From Clostridiales bacterium (GTDB lineage Bacteria; Bacillota; Clostridia; Oscillospirales; Acutalibacteraceae): 47,983 nucleotides of DNA. Under the pieces are notes generated by a model, which was given only the letters and a program-made list of their open reading frames with translations, made no database searches and was not told where the DNA came from. Location: positions 1 through 47,983 of the forward strand of contig JAIKWV010000036.1 in assembly GCA_024684435.1 (NCBI GenBank), given 5' to 3'. The translations under genes and the position numbers were made by a program. Positions 7,774-15,471 of the stretch are shown one piece after another (within the stretch, counting starts at the first letter, position 1; each line of letters begins with the position of its first letter).

Positions 7774-8274
7774 ATGAAAAAGAAAATAGTTTTGACCGTT
7801 GTTTTTGCCTTGCTGATTGTCGCACTGATCTATAAATTTTTGCCGGCAATATGTTACCGCAGCCACATTGACGACGATATTCGCGCCTATGCTCTGGAAC
7901 ACAAACAGATGACCTTGGGCGAGGCAACGGATTTTGATTGGGATGTTGCTTACATAGACCTGAGCGGAGATATGCGGGCAAAATTAATTGTAAAAGATTT
8001 TGCCCTGGAGATAAAACCGAAAGCAAGACCGGAGCTCAAGCTGCTGAAAGGGTGCTGCCGATTATTGTTTCTCAAAGACGGGGAAATCGCAGAGGATCTG
8101 ATCTATTCGATCAACGATCTGAATTTCATGGTTCTTTTTGAGGACAGACAAGTCTATCCGGACACGGTATTTAACGTGGTAGATTATTATTCGGAGAAGC
8201 TTCACAAAAACAATATTTGCCTTGTGCCCGATCAGCCGAAAGCGACGGATAATCCACAAAATGAAATGGGGTAA
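7774..8274 (+). CDS. Unrecognised membrane-anchored small protein
   Basis: A 166-residue protein starting at ATG 7774 behind AGGAGGG; an upstream TTG at 7753 overlaps that ribosome site and is rejected. A basic N-terminus and hydrophobic segment (about 4-23) indicate a signal-anchor. The rest is a mixed alpha/beta domain. The phrase DDIRAYALEHKQMTLGEATDFDWDVAYID (from about residue 32) is of a kind seen in several small uncharacterised exported proteins of Clostridia. No catalytic motif is evident. It is 40 bases downstream of another anchored unknown on the same strand. Confidence 0.68.
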   Translation: MKKKIVLTVVFALLIVALIYKFLPAICYRSHIDDDIRAYALEHKQMTLGEATDFDWDVAYIDLSGDMRAKLIVKDFALEIKPKARPELKLLKGCCRLLFLKDGEIAEDLIYSINDLNFMVLFEDRQVYPDTVFNVVDYYSEKLHKNNICLVPDQPKATDNPQNEMG

Positions 8275-8350
8275 TTTGTTGTTTAACTGGTGTCGCGGAG
8301 TAGGACTTTCACGCTCTCACTCACATCATATTGAATAATTTTGGAAAGGG

Positions 8351-8413
8351 CTGCCGAGGCCGTCGAACCCTACAGCGGTCACCCCGTCGTAGGACACGCA
8401 TACATTCGTGCCG
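8351..8413 (-). repeat. Degenerate copy of the palindromic repeat seen at 42 kb
   Basis: On the minus strand this reads GGCACGAATGTATGCGTG then TCCTACGACG, and further on TGTAGGGTTCGACGGCCTCGGC. These match, with few changes and in the same relative style, the parts GGCACGCATGTATGCGTG, CACTACGATG and TGTAGGGGGCGACGACCTCGGC at 41981-42384. Intermediate parts of the longer unit are missing. Confidence 0.65.
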
Positions 8414-8420
8414 AAAAAAG

Positions 8421-8441
8421 CTCCCTCTCAGACTGAGGGAG
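8421..8441. terminator. Hairpin, possible weak terminator
   Basis: CTCCCTC (8421-8427) pairs with GAGGGAG (8435-8441) over a 7-base loop. It is followed by only TTT on the plus strand and preceded by AAAAAAG, so it would end minus-strand transcripts better. It may be part of the repeat. Confidence 0.4.
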
Positions 8442-8473
8442 TTTCCGCTCCTTCCGTCACTGCTTTTTATTCG

Positions 8474-8502
8474 TTGACATTTCCCTCTTTTCCTTTTATA
8501 AT
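8474..8502 (+). promoter_or_regulatory. Perfect consensus sigma-A promoter for the redox operon
   Basis: TTGACA (8474-8479), 17-base spacer, TATAAT (8497-8502). The start codon lies about 55 bases downstream of the expected transcription start, behind CGGAGG. Confidence 0.85.
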
Positions 8503-8565
8503 AAATTTACCGCGCAAATTACTTTTGATTTTATATCCACCAACAAATAAAAACGGAGGTTCATT

Positions 8566-10113
8566 ATGTCAAAATGGGATGCAATTGTTATCGGTGCCGG
8601 TAACGGCGGGCTTTCCGCCGCCACCACCTTTGCCCAGGCGGGCAAGAAAACTCTCCTGCTTGAAAAGCACAATGTTCCCGGCGGCTTTGCCACAAGCTTC
8701 AGAAGAGGCAGATTTGAATTTGAGGCCTCGCTCCATGAGCTCTGCTCCTTCGGCAGTGTTCCCGGCATGGGAAACGTGCGCAGGATATTTGAAGAGCTGG
8801 GCGTCTATGACAAAGTGGAGTGGTGCCGCATACCCGACGCCTACCGCATGATAACCCTCAAGGATCCGGAAAATTACGACGTGACCATGCCCTTCGGCGT
8901 AGCTGCTTTCATCGACAAGATGGAGCAGTATGTTCCCGGTTCAAGACCCAGCATGACAAAGCTCTTTGCTTTGGGCGAAAAGATGAGAGACACCGGCGAA
9001 TTCTTCGGCAACATCAAGGGCTTTGACGGCAAGCTTGTTATGGACATCCTTCAGGATCATACCGACTTCATCCGAGTGGCTTCATATTCCAGCAACGAGA
9101 TACTCAAGGCTGTGGGCGTGCCGAAAAAGGCAAGAGACATTTTCAACGCCTACTGGTGCTACCTGGGAGAGGACACGGACACCCTGAGCTTTGTCCATTA
9201 CATGGGTATGGTGGAGCGTTATCTTTCCACCGGCGCTGTGTGCGCGAAGGGCAGGAGCCACGAGATGAGCTGCGCCTTCCAGGAGCGTTTCGAGGAGCTG
9301 GGCGGCACGGTCTACTTCAACAGCTTTGTTGACAGGATAGTCATGAAAAACGGCAGAGCCATCGGCGTGCATATCGCCGGCAGGGACGAGATAGAATTTG
9401 CCGACTGCATAGTCTGCAACTCATCCCCCCACAACGCCATCGGAAAGATGATCGACCCCAAGGATCTCCCGGAAATGGCTGTCAGAAAGACCAACGCCCG
9501 CAAGTTCGCCGGCAGAGGCTTCACCATGTTCTTAGGACTTGACAAATCTCCCGAGGAGCTGGGTGTTACTAACCACTGCTATATGATCTACGACACCGCG
9601 GACACTGTATATCAGCGCAAGAGCATGAACACCATCGAGGGCAACAACGCTCAGGCGACCTGCTGTCTCAACCTGGCGGTCCCCGGCTGTTCCCCCGAAG
9701 GCACCACAATAATGTACTTCACCACCCTCTACACCGAGGACTGCTGGAGCAAGGTCAAGGAAGAGGATTATGTAAAGACCAAAGAATACGTCGCCAACAA
9801 GATGATAGATAATTTTGAAAAGGCCACCGGCGCCAAGATCCGCGACGCTATCGAAGAGATCGAGATCGCCACACCGGCGACCTACGCCAGATACACGGAC
9901 GCTCCCCAGGGCACGATCTACGGCTACAATTCAGAACCCTGGGACGGCATCGTTCCCAGAATTCTCATGACAGGCTCCGATGACCTGATCCCCGGCCTGT
10001 ACTTTGCCGGCGGTTACGGCACCCAGCTGCTGGGCTTCGGTTCCGCCTACACATCAGGCTATCAGGTAGCCAACAGGATCATGAAAAAGCAGGAGAAGGG
10101 AGAAAGAATATGA
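8566..10113 (+). CDS. Phytoene-desaturase-like FAD-dependent oxidoreductase
   Basis: A 515-residue flavoprotein. The N-terminus has the dinucleotide-binding fold with GAGNGG (about 10-15), followed by LLLEKHNVPGG binding the FAD ribose. The C-terminus has the second FAD signature (GLYFAGGYGTQLLGFGSAYTSG, about 475-500). This is the CrtI/phytoene dehydrogenase/all-trans-retinol saturase superfamily, which desaturates or saturates lipophilic substrates. No phytoene synthase or other carotenoid gene is near, so carotenoid synthesis is not supported. It overlaps the downstream reductase gene by four bases (ATGA), which implies coupled synthesis and probably electron transfer between the two. The substrate is unknown. 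Confidence 0.84.
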   Translation: MSKWDAIVIGAGNGGLSAATTFAQAGKKTLLLEKHNVPGGFATSFRRGRFEFEASLHELCSFGSVPGMGNVRRIFEELGVYDKVEWCRIPDAYRMITLKDPENYDVTMPFGVAAFIDKMEQYVPGSRPSMTKLFALGEKMRDTGEFFGNIKGFDGKLVMDILQDHTDFIRVASYSSNEILKAVGVPKKARDIFNAYWCYLGEDTDTLSFVHYMGMVERYLSTGAVCAKGRSHEMSCAFQERFEELGGTVYFNSFVDRIVMKNGRAIGVHIAGRDEIEFADCIVCNSSPHNAIGKMIDPKDLPEMAVRKTNARKFAGRGFTMFLGLDKSPEELGVTNHCYMIYDTADTVYQRKSMNTIEGNNAQATCCLNLAVPGCSPEGTTIMYFTTLYTEDCWSKVKEEDYVKTKEYVANKMIDNFEKATGAKIRDAIEEIEIATPATYARYTDAPQGTIYGYNSEPWDGIVPRILMTGSDDLIPGLYFAGGYGTQLLGFGSAYTSGYQVANRIMKKQEKGERI

Positions 10114-11300
10114 GCAAGCGTAAATTTGTTGTAAAATCGGGTATGATCGATCTCATAAACTTTGCGAAAATGATCCCAGAAAGAAAAGCTCACCTTGAGA
10201 ACGGCCCTCTCAGAAGAGTCCCCGCAACGTACCCGATAAACGAGCTGGCAAAGCTCAACCATCCGGGCAAAATGGAGCTGTGCGTGAGCGATATCATAGT
10301 CCACTCCGAGGACGTTAAGAGCTATATTTTAAAGGCGGAAAACAGCAACAAAAAGCTTGCTCCCTTCCGCGCAGGTCAGTATCTGACCGTCCAGCTCAAA
10401 ATAGGCAACAGCCTTGTCACCAGACCCTACTCCATAGCCTCCACCCCCAACGACGCGAGGAAGGGCTTCTACAACATCACCGTCAAGCGCGTACCCGACG
10501 GCTTTGTCTCCGGTTACATTCTTGACAACATAAAGATCGGCGACAAGATCACCGCCTTTTCCCCGGAGGGCACCTTCGTCTATGAGCCCATCCGCGACGC
10601 GAAGACTGTTGTGGGCATCGCCGGCGGCAGCGGCATCACACCATTCCTGTCCCTTGCGGGCTCCATTGCGGACGGCACCTGCGACGCTGACCTTGTACTG
10701 CTCTACGGCGCGAGGACCTCAAAGGATCTTGTTTTCAAGGCGGAGCTTGACGAGCTGGGCAAGAACGATAAGATCACCGTTGTTTATGTCCTTTCCGACT
10801 CTAAGGAAAAGGGCTACGAAAAGGGCTTTATCACCGCGGAGCTTATTCAGAAATACGCTCCCGAGACCTACAGCATTTTCCTCTGCGGTCCCAAGGCGAT
10901 GTATGAATTCGCGGGCAAGGAGATCGAAAAGCTGAACATCCGCAAAAAGTTTGTCCGTTTCGAGCTGTTCACCTCCGCCTCAAAGGCTTCTCAGATCCCC
11001 GGCTTCCCAATGGACAAGGACGGTCTCACCTTTGAACTCACCGTCAGACAGTTCGGCAAGGAAAAGAAGATCACCTGCCTGTCCAACGAGAGCATTCTTG
11101 TGGCGCTTGAAAGAGCCGGCATAGAGGCTCCCGCCCGCTGCAGAAGCGGCGAGTGCGGCTTCTGCCGCTCAAAGCTGGTCTCCGGCGATGTTTTCGTACC
11201 GAGCAACACCGACGGCAGAAGGATCGCCGACATCAAGTTCGGATACATCCACCCCTGCTCGACCTATCCAATGTCTGATATCGTTATCAAGATAGACTGA
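10110..11300 (+). CDS. Flavin reductase fused to a [2Fe-2S] ferredoxin domain
   Basis: A 396-residue electron-transfer protein. A leader of about 50 residues precedes a ferredoxin-NADP-reductase-type flavin domain (about 55-155, with the RPYSIAS flavin motif at 105-111), a nicotinamide-binding domain (with GIAGGSGITPF near residue 170), and a C-terminal plant-type [2Fe-2S] ferredoxin domain. The cluster cysteines are 344, 349, 352 and 383 (CRSGECGFC and a later HPCS), all present. This is the layout of oxygenase reductases and the Na+-NQR F subunit's soluble part. It probably passes electrons from NAD(P)H to the phytoene-desaturase-like partner, whose gene overlaps its start codon. Substrate and direction are inferred. 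Confidence 0.86.
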   Translation: MSKRKFVVKSGMIDLINFAKMIPERKAHLENGPLRRVPATYPINELAKLNHPGKMELCVSDIIVHSEDVKSYILKAENSNKKLAPFRAGQYLTVQLKIGNSLVTRPYSIASTPNDARKGFYNITVKRVPDGFVSGYILDNIKIGDKITAFSPEGTFVYEPIRDAKTVVGIAGGSGITPFLSLAGSIADGTCDADLVLLYGARTSKDLVFKAELDELGKNDKITVVYVLSDSKEKGYEKGFITAELIQKYAPETYSIFLCGPKAMYEFAGKEIEKLNIRKKFVRFELFTSASKASQIPGFPMDKDGLTFELTVRQFGKEKKITCLSNESILVALERAGIEAPARCRSGECGFCRSKLVSGDVFVPSNTDGRRIADIKFGYIHPCSTYPMSDIVIKID

Positions 11301-11318
11301 TAAAAAAGCAATAACGCA

Positions 11319-11358
11319 GGCGCCCTCACTCAGGAACAAGATCCCGAGTGAGGGCGCC
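11319..11358. terminator. Long hairpin between convergent genes
   Basis: GGCGCCCTCACTC (11319-11331) and GAGTGAGGGCGCC (11346-11358) form a perfect 13-pair stem with a 14-base loop, just after the reductase gene. There is no T-run directly on the plus strand; on the minus strand a TTTTTT follows about ten bases later. It probably ends transcription from both sides. Confidence 0.65.
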
Positions 11359-11401
11359 CTTAAGTCTGCAGGAGATGATCTGTCAGCCCGAGGTTTTTCT
11401 T

Positions 11402-12886
11402 TTACCAACCGGAATATGCGCAGATCTGCGCCAGCTCCGCCTGGTCTATGGGTTCGTCTGTTATCGCGCTGCACAAGGCGGAAATGTCGGCGGCGGTAAA
11501 GCGATCGTTTCGTCCGGTCCTTACAATGTTTGCGGCGAACCGGAATATTTCGTCATCGAAGCCGGTCGAAACCGCCTGATATGCAATGGAAATATCGGAG
11601 GCGTTGATCCTGCCGTTGCCGTCCAGGTCGCCGAACATGACCACGGTATATTCTTTTACCACTTCCCCGTGGCTGTCATGGATCATGAGTACAGAGCCGG
11701 TACCCACAAGTCTGCCTGATGTTACCGTGGACACATATCCGTCCTGAGAAACATTGAACATGGCCTCAAAAGCGGCAACGCTTGTGTCTGCGGGGCCTTT
11801 GATGTTCTTGTAGGTACCGGCGGTGGCAGTGAGACTGCTGAGCGTGTAGCCCTCCGCGAGAACAATAGTAAAGTTTATCTGTCCGTCGCCGGTGGAATCG
11901 GGATCTCCGGAAGAGCCGTCCCGTGTGACCGTTGTGCCGTTCGGGTCAACGGATTCGCTTGCTCCGGTATAATCCTGTGTTGCATATACTGTGATCGAGC
12001 TTACTCCGCTGTCTCCCGCGAAAGTGACAAGATACCCTTCGTCCGGCGTCTCGCTTATTTCAACAGAGTGATCGCAAACCGGGATCTCCACAATCATGGG
12101 GATCGTCTGTGTTTCCGTCTCTCCGCAGGCATCGCAGGTATAAGTGATCGAACCTGCGCTTGTTGAGGTCGCGCTTACAGTGACCGTGCCGGAATCCCAG
12201 TTGTGGCTCCATGACCCGCCTTTGCATACCGTTACGCTTGAAGCTGTGGTAAATGAGGGGGCGCTGCTTGAGAACGATGAAGGCCAGGACGCCACCATAT
12301 AATTTGTGCTCTTGGGAAGGCTGTAGCTGAAAGCCACGCTTCCGCTGCTGCCCGTTTTTGTGTTGATGATCTTGCCGGCGCTGTAGCTTGTGGTGGAGGA
12401 AGCATACTTCTGATCGCTCCCGAACCAACCGCTCTGCACGGTGCCGTCCACACCTTTGGCGCCTGCGGTAAACAGTATCGCGCCGTCAACGAGGACCGTG
12501 CCGTCGGCGTCCAGTGCGGAGTTGTCACCGCCGGAAGCCATGCTGAACACAGCCTGCCGTCCGCCGTAGAGATATAATCCGCCGTTGGAATCCAGTCCGT
12601 CGCCGGAGCAGTTCACATAAAGATCGCCGCCGTAAATATATATGTTGTAATCTCCTGTCGAAGAAGAACCGCCTCCGGGATTGCCTCCGGGGTTGCCCCC
12701 GGGATTTCCGCCGGGGCCGCCAGACCATCCGTGACCACCGCCGGGATTAAAAGGATCTCCGCCTCCGCCGCCGGGATCGGAACCGTTGCTGCTGCCTCCC
12801 GCCGCGTTCACGCCGTCGTCGCTTGCGACTACATAATGACGTCCGGAATAGATATATACCGTGCCGCCTTCAAAAATTTTTGTTGC
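11402..12886 (-). pseudogene. 5'-truncated Cthe_2159/DUF4353 carbohydrate-binding protein with dockerin
   Basis: The open frame ends at 11402 and can be followed upstream to about 12909, but no proper start, ribosome site or signal peptide exists. A GTG at 12811 is the first candidate and lies inside the domain. Parts in order: last rungs of a DUF4353/Cthe_2159 beta-helix (GGTVYIYSGRHYVVASDDGVNA, then after a Gly/Pro/Asn-rich insert, YNIYIYGGDLYVNCSGDGLDSNGGLYLYGG), Cys-containing Ig-like stretches, and a C-terminal dockerin-like module with one good calcium loop (DLDGNGRINASDI) and one poor one (RTGRNDRFTAADI). Cthe_2159 proteins bind pectin-like polysaccharides and dockerins attach to cohesin scaffolds. 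The missing front half suggests a deletion relic; the join lies near 12870-12909, next to the promoter of the divergent operon. Confidence 0.68.
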
Positions 12887-12911
12887 ATAATATTTAAATA
12901 ATTGATATAAT
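12883..12911 (+). promoter_or_regulatory. Sigma-A-type promoter for the YdjC/LCAT-like/GH3 operon
   Basis: TTGCAT (12883-12888) and TATAAT (12906-12911) with a 17-base spacer, about 45 bases before the first gene. A palindrome CAAAAATTTTTG (12871-12882) lies immediately upstream of the -35 box. Confidence 0.75.
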
Positions 12912-12964
12912 CAATCTGTATAAATATATGCAGGTGTATCTGCACGTAATGGGAGATGACGTTT

Positions 12965-13834
12965 TTGGCAAAGTACCTTATTGTAAACGCCGACGATTTC
13001 GGTATGTGCAATTCCGCGAATCAGGCGTGTTTTGAGCTTTTTGAATCGGGCTGTCTTAAATCGGCTACGGTCATGATGCCCTGCAAGGCCGCCGCGGACG
13101 CGGTGAATTTTTCCATTGAGCATCCCGAGTACGCCATAGGCGTCCATCTGACCATGACCAGCGAGTGGGGAAGGTACCGCTGGAAGCCCCTGACAGAGGG
13201 CAAATCCCTCATAGACGGGGAGGGCTATATGTGGCACGAGAGCGAGGATGTGGCAAAGAACGCCAAGACCTCCGAGCTTGAGGCGGAGGTACGCGCGCAG
13301 ATAGATCTGGCTCACAGCATGGGCATGAAGCCCTCGCACATAGACAATCACATGGGTTCCCTTTACGGACATCACACAGGGCGGCTGGGACTGCTCTCAA
13401 TGACCCTGAAGGTCTGCGGAGAATACGGCTACGCCTACAGGCTTTTCGACAAGGCCGACCGCAGGATATGCCCCCGGGGAGTACCCTATTTCCTCTACTG
13501 CATCGGCGCCCGCATCACGGGACACATGGCGAAAAAATATCACGTTACCGTTCCGGATTACCTCTTGTTCCCGGACTGGAACGATGACATGAGAAAAGAT
13601 TACGAGACCTACAGAGAGACGATACTTAAAATATGGACGGATATTCCCGACGGCATCACCGAGACCTTCGTACACCCTGCGGTGGAGAGCGAGGAGCTGA
13701 AATTCATAACCGCCAGATGGCAGGACAGAGTCTGGGAATATCAGCTTCTTAAAGACCCTGTAGCAATAGAATATCTGAAGGAAAAGGGCGTTGAGCTCAT
13801 CAGCTACAGAGATCTTGTTAAAATGAAAAAATAA
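12965..13834 (+). CDS. YdjC/ChbG-family carbohydrate deacetylase
   Basis: A 289-residue cytoplasmic protein with the YdjC (ChbG) signature: LIVNADDFGMC at the start (Asp pair for metal/catalysis), GVHLTMTSEW near residue 60 and SHIDNHMGSLY near residue 125 supplying metal-binding histidines. Family members remove an N-acetyl group from small sugars such as diacetylchitobiose, or act on acetylated lipid or glycan head groups. GGGAG abuts an ATG at 12956 but stands 9 bases before TTG 12965, so the TTG start is preferred; the ATG would add three residues. It is the first gene of a four-gene operon (gaps of 25-38 bases) with two LCAT-like hydrolases and a GH3 enzyme, an unusual setting for this family. 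Confidence 0.84.
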   Translation: MAKYLIVNADDFGMCNSANQACFELFESGCLKSATVMMPCKAAADAVNFSIEHPEYAIGVHLTMTSEWGRYRWKPLTEGKSLIDGEGYMWHESEDVAKNAKTSELEAEVRAQIDLAHSMGMKPSHIDNHMGSLYGHHTGRLGLLSMTLKVCGEYGYAYRLFDKADRRICPRGVPYFLYCIGARITGHMAKKYHVTVPDYLLFPDWNDDMRKDYETYRETILKIWTDIPDGITETFVHPAVESEELKFITARWQDRVWEYQLLKDPVAIEYLKEKGVELISYRDLVKMKK

Positions 13835-13859
13835 AAAGCACAGCAAAGAGGTATATAAA

Positions 13860-15434
13860 ATGAAGAAAATCCTGAAAGCGACCCTTTCCGTCATATTGAT
13901 TTTTGCAATTCTTATTCCCGTTTCAGTAAACCTTAACGCGGAAGAGGCGGAGGAGGAAAACCTGCCCACGGTATACGTTGTGGGTCAGGGCGTATGGCTT
14001 GAAAACGCGGAGGGCGAGGTGATTTATCCGTCATCCGCGGAGATCAACAAGGAGTTTATCCTCGACGCCGCGAAAAGCATTACCCCCGCCTTTTTAAAGG
14101 GCTATATCACAGGCAATTACGACCAATACTGCAAGGAGCTTTGTGAGATAATAGACCCCCTGTTCGCCTCCGTTAGGCTGGACAAAAACGGCGAACGCAA
14201 ACCGGGTGAGTCCTACCGTCCCCGCAGGACCCTTGACAGCATCCGTGAAAACTTTGAAAACAGCGAGTACAAACGTACCGGCAAATACGGGCTGTTTGAT
14301 TTTGAATTCGACTACGACTGGAGAATAGATCCCTTTGAGACGGCGGACGAGCTGGCGGAATATATCGACATCGTCCTTGATCTCACCGGAGCTGAAAAGG
14401 TAAATCTTATCGGCAGATGCCTGGGCGTGAACGAAACAATGGTGTACCTGCAAAAGTACGGCACATCCAAAATAAACAAGTACCTTATGTACTGCGGAGT
14501 TCTTTGGGGAACGGAGCTGTGCAGCAGTCTGTTTTCCGGCACCGTCAAGATAGACGCCACCGCCGTGGACAACTTTTTGTACGCCATGCTGGGGGAGGAT
14601 CTTCTCATGGAGATCATCAAGGATTCCGTGACCATCCTCAACCGCACCCACGGATTAAAACTTGCGGCAAACTTCATAAACAAGGTCTACAACGACGTTA
14701 AGGATGAGCTTTCCCCCGAGCTTGTAATGCGGATCTACGGCACCATGCCTTCCTACTGGAGCATGCTCTCCGAAGAGGATTATGAAACGGCGAAAAAGCT
14801 TGTTTTCAGCAACGGCAGAGAAAAGGAATACGCGGGACTTATAGAAAAGATCGACAACTATCACAACAAGGTGCGGTTAAAATCCAAGGAGATCCTCAAG
14901 GCCGCTGAGGCGGACGGCGTGGCGATAGGCAGCATCTGCAAATACGGCTATCAGATCATCCCCGCCGTCAAGGAGCCCGGCATAAGCTCAGACGTGTTCG
15001 TGTCCCTCTGGTCTTCATCCCTGGGCGCCACAACAAACGGCTTCAACAAACCGCTTAAGAACAGCTACATCCGCAGAGCCAAGCGAAACGGCACAGACAA
15101 ATACATTTCCCCGGACAAACAGGTGGACGCCTCCACATGCCTGTTCCCGGAGAGCACATGGATAATCAAGAACATAGAACACGCAGATTTTCCTGAGGTC
15201 ATAAACCGGGAGATAATGATCCCGTTCCTGAGATTCAAAGGGCAGATGACCGTCAACGACAGAGAGACGGCGCCCCGGTTCCTTGTTTACGGTCAGGAGG
15301 ATTCATCCCTCAGCCCCATGACAAAGGAAAACAGCAAAACCGAGAAAGTGAACAGCGGCAGTCTGTTCGTACTGCTCGGTCGGGTTATAGTGAACTCTGT
15401 AAAGCTTATCATAAACAACGCGAAGAACAAATAA
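13860..15434 (+). CDS. Secreted LCAT-like alpha/beta-hydrolase with Cys nucleophile (copy 1)
   Basis: A 524-residue exported protein with a Sec signal (about 1-27). The core resembles lecithin:cholesterol acyltransferase-type hydrolases: VYVVGQGVWL (strand and oxyanion region), FDYDWRIDPFE (151-160) and the nucleophile elbow VNLIGRCLGVNE, where the expected serine is Cys187. Possible acid and base are Asp419 or Asp423 (ISPDKQVDAST) and His441 (IEHADFPE). The GxCxG box is as in PHA synthases and some acyl-transferring thioesterases, so acyl transfer rather than plain lipolysis is possible. A second, similar gene follows after 37 bases, and both precede a GH3 enzyme. Ribosome site AAAGAGGT. Fold is fairly sure; reaction unknown. 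Confidence 0.72.
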   Translation: MKKILKATLSVILIFAILIPVSVNLNAEEAEEENLPTVYVVGQGVWLENAEGEVIYPSSAEINKEFILDAAKSITPAFLKGYITGNYDQYCKELCEIIDPLFASVRLDKNGERKPGESYRPRRTLDSIRENFENSEYKRTGKYGLFDFEFDYDWRIDPFETADELAEYIDIVLDLTGAEKVNLIGRCLGVNETMVYLQKYGTSKINKYLMYCGVLWGTELCSSLFSGTVKIDATAVDNFLYAMLGEDLLMEIIKDSVTILNRTHGLKLAANFINKVYNDVKDELSPELVMRIYGTMPSYWSMLSEEDYETAKKLVFSNGREKEYAGLIEKIDNYHNKVRLKSKEILKAAEADGVAIGSICKYGYQIIPAVKEPGISSDVFVSLWSSSLGATTNGFNKPLKNSYIRRAKRNGTDKYISPDKQVDASTCLFPESTWIIKNIEHADFPEVINREIMIPFLRFKGQMTVNDRETAPRFLVYGQEDSSLSPMTKENSKTEKVNSGSLFVLLGRVIVNSVKLIINNAKNK

Positions 15435-15471
15435 ACATCTGTCGGCAAAAAAATCGGGAGGTACTGTAATT

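Larger units (their letters stand above)
8275..8565. other. Intergenic region: repeat relic, hairpin, promoter
   Basis: About 290 bases with no gene. It holds a decayed, inverted copy of the repeat found at 42 kb (8351-8413), a hairpin (8421-8441) and a perfect consensus promoter (8474-8502) for the next operon. Confidence 0.7.

Noticed and set aside
8566-10113. Carotenoid biosynthesis cluster
   Set aside because: Only a CrtI-like fold is present; there is no phytoene synthase, cyclase or prenyltransferase in the region.
12829-13011. 60-residue frame between the dockerin relic and the YdjC gene
   Set aside because: It covers the promoter on the opposite strand, is in a different frame from the relic, and has no family resemblance.
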